In this document: positions 28,582-40,437 of the stretch, piece after piece
Layout of the letters: every line of letters starts with the position of its first letter
Numbering within the stretch: the stretch's first letter is position 1
Source: JBDHUW01 sp039809345
GTDB taxonomy: Bacteria; Patescibacteriota; Gracilibacteria; Absconditabacterales; Absconditicoccaceae
Length of the DNA: 64,000 nucleotides
Direction of reading: 5' to 3'
Assembly (NCBI GenBank): GCA_039809345.1
Contig: JBDHUW010000004.1
Location: 60,426 to 124,425 of the forward strand
Made by a program: the position numbers and the translations under genes
Notes under the pieces: model-generated
Seen by the model: only the letters and a program-made list of their open reading frames with translations
Told to the model about the DNA's origin: nothing
Databases searched by the model: none

Positions 28582-29667
28582 TTAAGTAATAGCATTTACC
28601 AAGTCAGCCATCGGCAAGAAGATTGACGCCACAATTCATCAAATAATCACGGCGATGAAAGACATCAATAAGGGCTCGATCATAGCCATCAACTGCTTGA
28701 TCTTATTTTCCAACTCTGAATCATAGAACGAAGCCATCTTCAAGAGTACCACGTCGATATTACCAGTGCCTTCCCCCACTAGTACAATTTGTACAAGGAT
28801 CGGATCAAAAAGTGGCGATCATTCCATCGAATCAGCAAATCAAAATCATGCCTCCAGATCTGTCCTGATATCCATTGCTTTTCTTTTATATAAATAGTTA
28901 TCAAAGATAGCCGACATTTGCTCCAATGAAACCACTGGATTTACTCATGCCTTATAGAAGTCGGCCAATACTTTTGAGAATCTATATAGATAAAACGTTT
29001 TCACTACGTCCTTCAAAACTGGGATTTTCAAAAATAATGTATCTATAAGTATTTTGAATGGTAGAAAGTATTTGTAGAGCAGGTTATATACGAGAACAAC
29101 AGATGCAATAATACCAAATATAATGTGTCGCTTTTCTTGGAGAAATCATGATGCTGTAAGCATATATTGGGTGATGGCTGGCAACTCTCTACCAGCAAAC
29201 AGCCCAACAAATGTGGGAATTACCTTTACCAAAAGTACAACAACTGCCACTCATGCAAATCACAGCATCAAGACTGGATATGTCAGTGCACCTTTTACCT
29301 TTCACTTTATCTTTTGAAAGTTTTCCAACTCAGAAGCGATATTATTGAGTGTGTCAGGCATATTACCAATCCCCTCAGACGCTCTTATCAGCTCAATTTC
29401 ATCAGCGCCAAAAAATCACCTATGCGTCTCTAGAGCAACTGCAAATGGCAATCACTGATTAATGTCCTCCAGGATATCTTTGATTATGATTTTCATACCA
29501 TAGTGTTGTTCTGACTGTAAGATTGAAGAAAGAGCCTCTCTCACACCCAATCCAGCTTTTTGAGCTACCGCCAACAATCTAAAGAAAACTGTTTTATGTT
29601 TTGCATCGGGTTTTTGAATCTGGAACATCAATCTGTCTAGAAATGGTGCTTGACTAATTTTTGCCAT
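28582..29667 (-). CDS. pilC: type IV pilus inner membrane platform protein PilC
   Basis: 361 aa, family length 350-410. Two T2SSF repeats are visible: FFRLLAVAQKAGLGVREALS opens the first, and GADEIELIRASEGIGNMPDT is the typical turn. TM segment ALTYPVLMLGFAGVAVVVLL follows. The second repeat ends with SFIAVIIGGIVASIFLPMAD, the usual C-terminal helix. It anchors the assembly ATPase and pilin extraction machinery in the membrane. ATG 29667 is 29 nt after the pilB stop. Confidence 0.93.
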
Positions 29668-29696
29668 TTTATTTTTGTTTTATACTATAAAAGATT

Positions 29697-31016
29697 TTAT
29701 TTGTGAGTCACGATACTATATAATTCATCCAATGTTGTCATCCCCTTCACTACCTTGAATACGCCATCTCTTTCCAGGTTCATCATTCACTTTTCCAATG
29801 CAAATTTTTCGATATCAAATGATGTTTTACCATCAATCAACAACTTTTTAATATCATCTGTATACTCCATTACCTCAAATATACCAATTCTTCACTTATA
29901 TCATGATCCATTACAAATTGGACAAGTGTTGCCATCCTTATCTTTTCAGGTTCAAACCTTGATCTTTCATTGTAAAAAGTTTTGCCAATGAATTTGGTCT
30001 ACTAGCCTCTTTTTGAGTTCACTTGCGAGAATTTCTTTGTTCATTTTCATCAAAGTCTCTCTTGCAAACGTATACTCTTTTTCTTGTGAAAAGTCCTTAT
30101 AATCAGAACATGCAGAGCAGCATTTTCTCACCAAACGTTGTGCCATCACAAAGTTGAATGTACCCGCAATCATAAACGCTTTGGCTCAAAGATTCATCAC
30201 TCTCGTAATCGTTTCTGCTGAAGAGTTCGTATGTATTGTAGAAAACACCAAATGTCACGTCATGGCTGCTTCCATAGCCATATCAAGGGTTTCTTTATCA
30301 CGAATTTCTCAAACCATGATGATATCAGGGTCCTGACGCAGAGCAGCACGAAGTCCGGCAGCAAAGGTATATCAAATATCCGATCTCACTTGCGATTGAG
30401 AAAGTCACATCATCTTGTTTTCCACCGGATCCTCATATGTGATAATATTCACATCTATAGTATTTACATAGTCCAATGCAGCATATAGAGTAGCAGTTTT
30501 ACCAGATCATGTAGGACCAGTATTCAATACGATTCCATTTGGATATTCCAATTGACGCATAATCATCTCATTGTTTGTTCATTCGATTCATAGATCTCAA
30601 AGTTTAGGAGTTTTTTTAGATTTATCCACAATACGCATCACAAGCTTTTCACCCCAAATTGTAGGAAGCGTTGAGGCACGCAGATCAATTTCTTTGTTGG
30701 TCAGTGTGATTGTAGAAACACGGGCATCTTGAGGGACTCTTTTTTCATCTGGTCTCATCTGTCCAGATTCAATTTTGAACTTTGCTATAATACTTTCATG
30801 AATTGTCTTTGGATATTGAATCAACTCTTCCAACCAACCATCAATTCTTATTCTAATTCTTCCAAAATTTTCAAATGGCTCAACGTGAATATCTGACGCT
30901 CATTCTTCAACGCCTATTGTTAGCATGTAATCGAAAAGCTTTATTGTATCGGCTTGTACAATTGCATCCTGTAATCCTTTTCTATATTCAGCTGTTGGAC
31001 TTATAATCTCTGCCAT
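29697..31016 (-). CDS. pilB: type IV pilus assembly ATPase PilB
   Basis: 439 aa, shorter than classical PilB (about 560) because the N-terminal T2SSE_N domain is missing. Seen in order: EEGASDIHVEPFENFGRIRI (N2 domain), RVSTITLTNKEIDLRASTLP, Walker A GPTGSGKTATLYAALDYVNT (its first Gly is TGA), the Asp box ITYEDPVENKM, then DPDIIMVGEIRDKETLDMAM (Walker B) and HLVFSTIHTNSSAETITRV (His box). A zinc-type CPICNG lies near the C-terminus, with the partner C-SAC earlier. It powers pilin polymerisation. Confidence 0.93.
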
Positions 31017-31047
31017 TTCATATTTGATATAAACATTATTTTATTAT

Positions 31048-32541
31048 TTATTTTGACACACACAGTCTATTGTCTTGGAGCATTCTATACACCTCAAACA
31101 ACTTCACTACTCTTTTCAATCATGGTAAAGTAGCATATGATTGATTGATAGTATTTAGTGACGCTCTCAGATCATTTAGTTGTTTACTCTTTTCATTACT
31201 AATTTGAGTAATTTGAGTTGCTTGCTTAATCGTTCTATCAAGCTGAGCAATCGCTAATCATGGAGACATTGGGACCACTTCTCACAAACATTGTTGTCAA
31301 AGGTATACTGATATTTCATCTATTTCTGCTTGCGTCATAGACCTACCATATACTTCAATTGTAAGTGATCATTCATATCCTCTATTTGTCTCTCTTGTGC
31401 TACTTGTATTTATTCTCTCAAAGTTGAATGATTCAATGCTAATCAATGGTGGTAGCTCCTTCAAAAACGACCTAAACTCATTTACTTTATTTGTATTTTG
31501 CATACCTATGGTATATGCTAGAGCTGGAAGATTTCTCATCTTCTCTCTAAATTTAAAATAACATACACTCATATCCTCCTTTTCACAATTTGCGAAACGT
31601 TTGATGGTCTTGACTATGTCTTCCTCTGTAAGGTAATCACTTGTTGGATCATTTACCCAATTGTAAATCGCAGTTCACATACTCTTAGAGTCTGCCATTA
31701 TTCATCATGTTTGTGATGATACAGTTCATGTAGTAGCATCTCCTGATCATGATGACATAGTTGCTCATGCAGCTTCCTGATTCTTTTCCTCCAATGTCAA
31801 CCAAATATTAAAGAAGAATTCATTCAACAATCACAGATTCTCTTTGTTTGAAGTCATAGATATTTTATCTACTAAGAGCAAAAAAGAACGTTTCGTCTCA
31901 GAAGAAAAGTCTAATGTGATTGGCAATATAAACATTCAGTTTGAAGGATTTTCTACTATTTCATTGATAGTAATATTTTTTATCTCATTTTTTGGCGAAT
32001 CTCTTCCAATATCCTTAAAAAAGTTTGTCCACTGAGAAATAAGATTCACATCCAAATACTTATTTTCCTGCAGATATTTTTGCCCAATCAAATCCACATC
32101 GATCTGTCCATTGAATCTATTCTTCCAAATATTGAGAGGGGGCATCAGATAGAAATCCAACAATGAATCATATGGCAACTGTATTGTGTCAAAGTACTTT
32201 TGAGTCTCATTCACTTGTTTTTCCGCTGCATTATTCATTTCGACGATTTCAAACAAGTTTTTTTTGCCCTGCATATCCCTTAGAAACTGATTTTTAGGAT
32301 CGCTATTTGCAGTGCTTATAGATGCTCTAATAGTGTCTGTAGTGCTAGGATATGAAGTAGTATCTAACAATGTTGTTGTCAGAGTATCAAGTTCCTTATA
32401 ATTCCTTCTAACAATAAATGCAAGAAATCCTATACACAAAACGATTATTCAAACCAAAATCTGACATATACGCAATACTATGACAGGATTGATCTGTATT
32501 TTCTTTTTCTTTTCTAAAGGAGGGGTACCAAGTGCTTGCAT
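31048..32541 (-). CDS. bitopic membrane protein of the pilus operon (PilN/PilO-like position)
   Basis: 497 aa. A basic cytosolic tail (MQALGTPPLEKKKKIQINPV) and one TM segment (VLRICQILVGIIVLCIGFLA) are followed by a large extracytoplasmic domain. Late in the protein, coiled-coil ASLNTINQSYATLP follows an alpha/beta block resembling PilO (SFLKELPPLISIESFNFERI). Its place before pilB suits a PilN/PilO-type alignment protein, although the length is more than twice that of PilO. Stop-to-start distance to pilB is 31 nt. Confidence 0.65.
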
Positions 32542-32570
32542 GATAAATTTTTATGATGTATAAATGATGC

Positions 32571-33983
32571 CTATTCGATAACTGATGAGAATATATCAGA
32601 AAAGTCATATATTTCTCTTTCAACTGAATTTTGTAATGGGAGCGCAAAATCAAAGTTTGAGGTATTTACCATCACAGTCTGTCATCCAATTCTCACTCTT
32701 CTAGAATTCACATTTAGTTGATTGATATTGATCGTATCAGTCAATACAAACCTACTCTCTCTGAGATGATTCACCACACTGGTGGTCAAATAGATATGCG
32801 GATTCAAAATTCAATTAGTCAATGTCAACTGTAACTCATCCTCCTTAAAGGTATTTATCTCAACCGCGATATTGATACTATTTTCTTTTGGATCAATATT
32901 GGTCACAGAAATATCTAGAGAAGGATAATCTGCATTCTCCAATTTTGACTCAATCAAATCCATTGTCAAAATGAAAAGTCTCTTATCTTGATCAGAAAAT
33001 GAAGAATCAATATAGTTGTAGTAGTTGAAAAAATCTCATATCGATGAACATGTACTTGATAACTCGTATGCGTTCATATAACAAGCATTCACATAGAGAT
33101 TGATGTCCTTTTCTCATCTTCAAACAAACATCTTCAATTTTTCTCTTACAACATCTTTGTTCATAGACGCGTATGAAGACAATTGAGTAATAAAGCTATC
33201 AAGCAACGAAAAGTACTTCAATGCAACTGCAAACTTAATTGACTCAACAGAAACTATAGCTCTTTGAATTGAATTATTGAACGATTCAGAATCAATAGAC
33301 TGAATAGATTTAGGGAAAAATCATTGTTGTCAGATGGTATTCTTCAATGATTCATAAGTATCATATCTAGCAATTGCATCATTATAGAGAAGTGACACCC
33401 CACCCTGTAGCACCTTCTTTTTTGTAATATATCAAATTTCTGAATCATCTACGATAGATCAGATGATATTGTTTCTACTTGGATCTGTAGTAACAACTTG
33501 TGTAGGTGAATACTTGTCTATAGGTTGGATTTTCGATTTTCTCAAAACTTTTTCATACTGCCTCTCTACCCATGGCATGTTCTTTGCTAATGCAGAAGGC
33601 ACATTTCACGTTCTCTGAAATCAGAGAAAAACATTGAATAAGACAAGACAATACAAGATACCTCCCCCCAAAAGCACAAAAAACACGTATATAAATATCA
33701 ACGTGGGAATTTTCTTCTCCTTGAGACGAGACAATTTGGCATCTTCCTTTTTGGTAGCATCTGCCTTATTGGTAGTAAAATCAATCTTTTGCTTGGTAGC
33801 ACTATCAGTGATTGTATTAGAAATCAAATCATCAAGATCGTTTTGAATCGAGACTGTTGGATCTAGTGCTACTTGCACAGACTGCGTTGACTGCTCAACT
33901 TTCTGCCCAACCTTATTCGGATCCAATGTGAGCTCTGGATTGTCAATCTCCTTTGGATTTTGTGGTTCAACCATTGTATTCAT
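32571..33983 (-). CDS. bitopic membrane protein at head of the pilus operon
   Basis: 470 aa. About 110 cytosolic residues rich in Asp, Thr and Gln (QSTQSVQVALDPTVSIQNDL), one TM helix KIPTLIFIYVFFVLLGGGIL, and a large outside domain ending SVEREIYDFSDIFSSVIE. No family recognised. Topology and position resemble PilM/N/O-type partners in CPR pilus operons. The start is MNTMVEPQN (33983) or the inner ATG at 33974. It is divergent from recX. Confidence 0.65.
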
Positions 33984-34076
33984 TAGAGTAATATAAAACT
34001 TACATATTATATTAATCATATTCTACCCAGCTCAAAAGTTTACCCACAGGTTTAGTAGTTGAATCAAAAAAACAAA

Positions 34077-34104
34077 GTGACATATTTGCCATAGTTGATA
34101 TAAT
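34077..34104 (+). promoter_or_regulatory. promoter for the recX operon
   Basis: GTGACA (34077-34082) and TATAAT (34099-34104), spacer 16 bp. Expected transcript start near 34111, about 95 nt before recX. Confidence 0.55.
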
Positions 34105-34121
34105 ATGCGCCTTATAACAAT

Positions 34122-34202
34122 ATGATCCTTGTAAATTCCCCTCCAATAGATATGATAAGCCTACATACTACATTTGTAAGTTTACCTCTCATTCTCTACT
34201 AA
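34122..34202 (+). CDS. possible leader peptide upstream of recX, 26 aa
   Basis: ATG at 34122, about 11 nt after the predicted transcript start. It encodes MILVNSPPIDMISLHTTFVS and six more residues and stops (TAA) 2 nt before the recX ATG, an arrangement that permits termination-reinitiation. No homology is expected for so short a peptide. Confidence 0.35.
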   Translation: MILVNSPPIDMISLHTTFVSLPLILY

Positions 34203-34204
34203 AA

Positions 34205-34642
34205 ATGGCATCTTGTTTAGATTATTCGCTTAGATATATACACCTCTACCCAAAAACCGAGCAAGAACTCAGGACAAAACTTTTTACCAAAAAATATTCC
34301 GAGCAAGAAATAGATAAAACTATTGAATTCCTAAAAAGTAAGGGGTATATCGATGATATACAGTTTACAAAACTCTATATCGAATCAGAACTGGTGAAAA
34401 AATGAAAAATCCAATCACTTGTGGTTCATAAACTGTTGCACAAATGAGTTGATAAAACGATTATCAACAAAATTGTGCAAGATGCAGAGAAATGAATAGC
34501 AGAAGGCACTCACAACCGCATTTTGAAAGAAATTGAAAAATACAAGAAAAAATGAATAGATTGATACGAAATTATGGTGAAGATATCACAAAAAGGGTAC
34601 AGAATTAGTGATATCAAGAAAGCTCTCGCTTCACGTGAATAA
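34205..34642 (+). CDS. recX: regulatory protein RecX
   Basis: 145 aa. The first repeat is intact: CLDYSLRYIHLYPKTEQELR, then FLKSKGYIDDIQFTKLYIES, the family pattern LRYL-x5-RSE-EL and GYIDD-x2-F. A second and a third three-helix repeat follow (SLVVHKLLHKGVDKTIINKI, VKISQKGYRISDIKKALASR). RecX binds RecA filaments and limits recombination. The downstream methyltransferase starts 31 nt later. Confidence 0.88.
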
Positions 34643-34673
34643 AATTTTATATAACATAGTGTGATTCCCCTCA

Positions 34674-36098
34674 ATGTATACATTTGAAAGAGTAATTTCT
34701 GAGCTTTTGCAGAGCAATGAGATCGACATAAAAGCTTATTTTTCTTGTTATCAAGCACCAATTAGCAAAAGCATCAAAATCCTCACCTCTAGAATCTCAA
34801 ATAGTGAGTTTTTGTCATTAGCAGGTCAGTATTGATGGACATTAAACAAGCAACAATACACAGAAAACGATGATGTGTACTATATCAAAAGAGATGATGA
34901 TACAGTTGGGCTTGGAAAACACCGGCTTCACACTTGAGGATTCTTTTATATGCAAGAAGTGGCTGCATCACTCCCAGTTCAAATGCTAGATATACAGCCA
35001 TGAGAGATTGTTTTGGATATGTGCGCTGCCCCATGAGGAAAATCTGTACAAATTCACGATAAGGGATGATTTGTGGTGAGCAATGAGATTAGCTGAAGCA
35101 GAGTTATATCGCTGCAGCACAATCTCAACAGAACATGATGTGTGGGAAGCTGTGTAAGTAGTTTACAAGGTGGAAACCGATGAAATATAGCGCATGAAAT
35201 ATTTGACCATGTTCTTGTAGATGCTCCTTGTTCCTGAGAAGGCACAGGGTTCAAATCAGATGACTGACTCAAACGATGGCGCGAAGACAATATTCACAAA
35301 ATTGCTCGCCTGCAAAAGGAGCTACTCTTATCAGCTATCAAAGCATGCAAAGTTTGATGAACAATAGTTTATTCAACCTGTACCATCAATCCATGGGAAA
35401 ATGAACTAGTGATAGCAGATGCACTTACAAAATACTGAGAATACATTAGTATCGCGAACGTAGAAATCAACAACAAGTCGCCATGAATACAGTCACGAGA
35501 AGGGAACAGAATATTGTCAGATAGTGATGTAAACAAAGTAGCTCGCTTTTGGCCACATATTCAACAAACAGGAGGGTTTTTTATAGCTAAATTCCAAAAG
35601 ACTCATACATTTCCGCTTCATGTTTTGAAAAAAAATCAAGACAACAAACAAGAATCGAATCTAGACATTTCAGCTAATTTACAAGAGAAAATCAGTAAAT
35701 TCCTCCTAGATGAATATGGGATTGTAATTGACAAGGAAAAATTTCTTTTCGTAAGCTCTCCAAAACAGATATATTTGACAGACATCAGATATACTAAAAT
35801 CCACAATACATTCCCGATTGCAAAAGTATGAGTACCTATTTTAAAACGAGACAAAACTGATTTAAGACCACTTCATGGATTGTGAAATTGCCTTGGATCT
35901 ATTGCAACAAAGAATGTAATTGCATTGCATGAAAAAGACCTACAGCGCTACAGTGACGGCTTTGATCTACCATTCGATGAATATGAAACCGACTATCAAT
36001 GATATAGCGGCTATGTTTTGTTAACACAAGAAAAGAGGTGACTTTCTGTTGGAAAAATTACCAACAATACAATCAAAAATAAATATAGTAAATCTTAG
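34674..36098 (+). CDS. RsmB/RsmF-type (NOL1/NOP2/Sun) RNA m5C methyltransferase
   Basis: 474 aa. SAM site motif I VLDMCAAPGGKSVQIHDKG contains a TGA glycine in APGGK. Further motifs are FVVSNEISGSRVISLQHNL, DHVLVDAPCSGEGTGFKSDD (motif VI, catalytic-release Cys) and TIVYSTCTINPWENELVIAD (motif IV, nucleophile Cys in TCT). The C-terminus (RLHG-like LRPLHGLGNC and LFV strands) resembles the RNA-binding tail of RsmF. It would methylate cytosine C5 in rRNA. Its stop overlaps that of the convergent pseudopilin gene (TTAG shared). Confidence 0.92.
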
Positions 36099-37330
36099 TA
36101 GTTCGTCTTAATATTGAACATAGTCTGAACATCAAATGTGATATCATCTATAGTATTTGCTCATACTCTATTGATCCAATCTTTTCCATACATCGATGTT
36201 TTGATATACAACCTAAAATATGGATTCTGTTGATATCTGCTTTCTGCGGATACAAGTTGTGGGTCTTTTTCTGGGAAAATAGCTATATTCCAATCAGCAA
36301 TCGATACATTTGCATTCACAATATTTACCCACCCATCATTTCAGTCAAGTGGCAAGCGATACCCTGAATATACCGATCACATTCCAGAACCATTACATAC
36401 AAATCATGCATCAAAGTCGCATGCCCAAGTATCAATTGTGCCATCGTATACCCCAGCCCCACCAGTTGAATTGAAATCATGTTTTTGACCAGCATCAAAT
36501 CCCTTGAGTTGCAACATCTGTATTGTGAATTTTTTTTCGTAATCACTATCTATAGAACCATTTTCATTCCAATCCCCTGTCGCTATCAATGCTCTTCTGA
36601 AAAAAAGTCTAGTCTTTTTGTCTTTTGAAATCAGGTATAGTTCTTTGGCATTTATAGAATCTCATATCGCCATGGGACCTGATCACAAATATGTATCATC
36701 ATCATCTCCCGCAAATCAAGGTTCATCATCTGCATTAGCCTTTGCATCGATGTGCATAGCGTTGTATTGCCCGTATGGCTGATAAAATCTAGTTCAGTTT
36801 GCTAAATAATTAGCATTGTATGAAGCGTTAGAGTATATCGTAAACAAATTAGATGCACAATCCCCTGCTCACTCTACTGTCAATGCTCCACCAGAGTTTT
36901 GCATCCTCTTGAGTCCACCAAACAATGGTAATGTCGAATCAGAAGAGCAATAATACAACTTATGTTCTCTTTCTGTAGCCACATATGATTGAGTTGCTAC
37001 CAAAGGAGTGCTATTTCAATATGTAGTCCACAGTGGGCAGTATCAATTTTGTAATCATGAGTTCCACACAAATGCTCCCATAGCGGTACCAGGGGCACAT
37101 CAAACCATTTTTCTGTTGAAGTATTCTTCATAATCTATAGTAAAATTTTGAATCTTATTGTTTATATCTTCAATAAGGTCATATGTAGTAGTAATCACCA
37201 TTTGCCTTGCATCGATATCCGTTTTTGAACGCAACATACGCAAAAACAGTGTAAACAACATTCAAAAAATGAGCGAAAATATAACCAATGCAAAGATTAT
37301 CTCCAACAACGTAAATGATTTTTTCTTCAT
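36095..37330 (-). CDS. long pseudopilin-like protein
   Basis: 411 aa. The type IV prepilin N-terminus is clear: KKKS, then FTLLEIIFALVIFSLIFGML, with Glu at +5 after the predicted prepilin-peptidase site. A helix continues to about residue 60, followed by an exceptionally long Gly/Asp-rich outer domain (ADDEPGFAGDDDDTYLGSGP is part of it). Such size fits a minor, tip or specialised pilin rather than a major subunit. It lies apart from the pilus operon. An ATG 2 codons upstream in another frame is ignored. Confidence 0.85.
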
Positions 37331-37457
37331 GATTTCATAGCATAATAAATACATATAAACACTAACGGAACCCTCTGCAAAAAGCAAGTTGAATTTACTG
37401 TGAAGTTCTGTATTTATGTATCTATAAAAGCTACTTTATATTTTACCAACCGTTTCA

Positions 37458-38030
37458 ATGGTTTTGATACCTACAGTCATCGACAAAACTCCACAGGGAG
37501 AAAGAGTATATGATATATATTCGCGCCTCCTAGAAGATAGAATAATATTCGTATGAGAACCTGTTGAGCCACATATGGTGAATTCAATTGTTGCTCAGCT
37601 CCTCTTCCTTGAAAAAAAAGATCCAGACAAGGATATTATCATGCACATCAACACCCCAGGCGGAGATGTATATAGTGGTATGGCCATATTTGACACTATG
37701 CAACACATCAAATGTGATGTTGTGACGATCTGCACTTGATTGGCAGCATCTATGTGATCCATTTTTCTCGTAGGTGGAACAAAAGGAAAAAGATACTCAC
37801 TCCCCAACTCTAGAATCATGATCCATCAACCATCTCACTGAGCGCAAGGTACTATAAGTGATACGTGGATTGCGGTAGAAGAATGATTGAAGCTCAAAAA
37901 AACACTTACAAAAATCATTGCAGACAGAAGCTGACAACCATATGAAAAAGTGGAATTAGATATGGAAAGAGACAAGTGGCTTTCTCCAGAAGACGCACTT
38001 GCTTACGGTATTATAGATAAAATTCTATAA
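37458..38030 (+). CDS. clpP: ATP-dependent Clp protease proteolytic subunit
   Basis: 190 aa, family length. Conserved blocks: [59 protein letters not shown] with the catalytic Ser, and [17 protein letters not shown] with the catalytic His. The Asp lies in [12 protein letters not shown]. Both glycines around the Ser block (TGLAASMGS) are TGA codons. It forms the double-ring chamber and degrades substrates unfolded by ClpX/ClpC-type ATPases. A strong terminator follows. Confidence 0.95.
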
Positions 38031-38034
38031 GAAA

Positions 38035-38928
38035 CTATCATCCTCATGGAGCTGCAAACAAAACGACCCTCCATCACAAACCACTCGTTCATTCCAGTGG
38101 TTTTTTGTTATTAGCCAACCACCATGCATAGCTTTCATTTGATATCCTACTCGCAAACTCATCTATAGACAAAAGCATCGTAATGTTTTTTAGCAAATAT
38201 GCCCTATATAGTAAAACATACGCTCATGTTTCTGGTAAAAATACCTTTGGTGCAGTAGCCTCATCATAAAGCTTAATATATGGTACATTGAATGGTTTAT
38301 ACGCTATACCTTCAAGCATTTTTAGTGAATCTCCTTTTACATAATTATACACAAAAAGATCTTCCAACTTCTCAGGGTACTGATGTCTATTGGCTACGAA
38401 ATAACGACGCAATCACTCCTCCAACAACATCACATTCTCCATACTATTTCTATCCGCATATCTTGCGTCTAACGTGTCATAAAAATAACTAACCTTAGTT
38501 TTATTTGATTGTAACTGTGTGATGATGATACGCGAACTAATGTTTTCATCCCCAAGTAAACTACGAGTCTTGACCACTATGGGTTGTAGTGCGTCATACA
38601 GCTGAGCTTGAAAATAAAGGTATTGATGATATGTTGTATTGTTTTTTTTGGTAAGAAAATCTAATTCCTGGAAGGCTAAACGAATTCTCACGCCACAGTA
38701 TTCATATAAATAAGCCTGCAATCTTATATATTTATTTTTGTTCCCATTAGACAACTCCCAAAGCATAGTTTCAAACTGCTTCCAATCTTTTTCCCTCTTC
38801 GAGTTCATAGAAATTACATCTCTACCAAAATATGGCGTATTACCCGGCATATACACAGCACTACCCAAATTAGTGCTACAAAATAGCACCGCACAGACGA
38901 AAAATAGAACATACTTGTAATGTTTCAT
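38035..38928 (-). CDS. exported protein of unknown function, 297 aa
   Basis: Signal-like start MKHYKYVLFFVCAVLFCSTN; Cys17 could be lipidated but the lipobox is poor. The mature part is helical (KDWKQFETMLWELSNGNKNK, TTYHQYLYFQAQLYDALQPI). With TGA = Gly the frame runs on past PETGAYVLLYRAYLLKN to LFAAPGG and TAG at 38037, which puts the ClpP terminator hairpin inside its 3' coding end. An AGGAG box 8 nt before the ATG is one of the few SD-like sequences here. If TGA were stop it would end at 38221. Confidence 0.65.
38078..38107 (+). terminator. intrinsic terminator of clpP
   Basis: Stem AAACCACT/AGTGGTTT with a 10-nt loop, followed by TTTTTTG. It lies within the coding end of the opposing gene. 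Confidence 0.8.
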
Positions 38929-39041
38929 ACCTACACTCCTAAATAATAGAGCAATCAAAACGTGGTTAGCACTACCAATCACGCATAAGCCCACAATGCT
39001 TTCTTGACCATATCAGCAATATACACAATAAATATATGCAT

Positions 39042-39069
39042 ATTATAATACAAAACAGTAAAATGTCAA
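39042..39069 (-). promoter_or_regulatory. consensus sigma-70 promoter
   Basis: Perfect TTGACA (39064-39069) and TATAAT (39042-39047), spacer 16 bp, reading toward the exported protein gene at 38928. The leader would be about 107 nt. Confidence 0.7.
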
Positions 39070-39131
39070 ATATTTGTGCTATTGCAGAGTTAGGTTCGTT
39101 TTTTGCCCTTCCTATACAAGCATATCCCCAT

Positions 39132-39572
39132 TTATCTACTCCTTTTCAAAGCCTCTCTTCTAGCAATCTTGTCTACAGAGTTGTTTTCTATACTGGTATC
39201 ATGAGCTTTTACCCATTTCCACTCAGCTAGGCTTCACACCAAAAGTGTATCTATCTTTTCTCGCAGGTCTTTGTTTAGAACTGGCTTTTTGTTTGCCAAT
39301 TTCCGCCCTCTGGCTTTCCGCTGTGTGAGGTACTGTGTGATGCCATCATATACATACTTACTGTCTGTGAAAATCACAACTGGCTCTCTGTTTGCATGTT
39401 GTTTTGCTCGAGCAAGTGCTTCCTCAGCTGCAGTTAGCTCCATCCTATTGTTTGTCGTCATATCCTCTCCTCCTGACAACTTCTTGTCTCCCGAAGGCAG
39501 CTTGATCAACACTCATCGTCATCACGGTCATGGATTTCAAATACTACTTCAATCTGTATATAGCGTTATCAT
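39132..39572 (-). CDS. rnhA: ribonuclease HI
   Basis: 146 aa. Catalytic residues in order: ITLYTDGSSIGNPGPGGRGV (Asp7), TTNNRMELTAAEEALARAKQ (Glu), VIFTDSKYVYDGI (Asp), and WKWVKAHDTSIENNSVDKIA (His and last Asp). Several glycines of GNPGPGG are TGA. It removes RNA from RNA/DNA hybrids. The ATG at 39572 is the only start that includes the first catalytic Asp. Confidence 0.95.
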
Positions 39573-39609
39573 AGTTGCAAATTAAGATAAATTATGTATT
39601 GTATAGATA

Positions 39610-40437
39610 ATGATTTTGATAAAGATTTGTATAGTAATTATCATCAGTCTAATAATCATCAACACACAAATTCGATTAACGAATAAGATTTTTGTGCATT
39701 GACACGAGCGCAACAAGCTTCTAAGGTATAGTTTGCTACTAGGGTCATTTACTACAATTGCGCTTCTTGCTTATTCTAAATATGAGTGATTCTTTTACTC
39801 CCTTCTGTGAATCGACAAAACAGTATTGTTCAATGGCTACATAGGTACGCTATGAACATGTGTCTCCCTACTCTTTGTATGGCAAAAGAAACGATGGTTA
39901 GCTCTTTGGAGTGCTACGATTACTATACTTGGATTGGTTTGATGATTGACATATTATGCTGCATGGTGAGTTTGATTGGGTTTGGTACTTACAAAAGCGA
40001 CATGAGAGGAGATATTGAAAACAATCGGCTGACATACACTGCTGCCCAAAATCAGCGAAAGACATAGTGGGGATATGATACTCTTTGGGATACTGGCCTG
40101 ATTGTGATTTGCGCTCTTTGAGAATTTGGTTTATTTTGCTGCGTCACATGATATATGACAATTTATCACCAGATCAATTACAACCTCTCTTCTTCATGGA
40201 ATATTCACTGGATTAATTTGATACGTAGCATACAAAAACTCACATCATTCTTATCTTGGCTATATAATAGCATACATTTGCTGAATCGGAATTCACACTA
40301 TATACAATCTCACGCTTCAAAGCTCTTTCGCTATAATAGGCGGAATCGCTTTTATGTTATGAGGATATTTTTTACTTAGCTATCTACTATACAAGTCAGA
40401 TAGAGTATATCTTGCTCCACAATGAGAAAACGCATAG
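39610..40437 (+). CDS. PrsW-family intramembrane metalloprotease-like protein
   Basis: 275 aa with about eight hydrophobic helices. Signature regions are ATGEEILKTIG (Glu pair), ILAGLGFALFENLVYFAASH with the conserved FEN, TSLLHGIFTGLIGYVAYKNS with His, and IGIHTIYNLTLQSS with the last His. PrsW cuts anti-sigma factors in the membrane. The substrate here is unknown. Its last 16 nt overlap the start of the HI0933 gene, which suggests coupled translation. Confidence 0.82.

Noticed and set aside
37595..37819. Minus-strand ORF of 74 codons
   Set aside because: Antisense to clpP across the catalytic region.
39786..40067. 93-codon plus-strand ORF
   Set aside because: Different frame inside the PrsW-like gene; the PrsW frame carries all conserved motifs.
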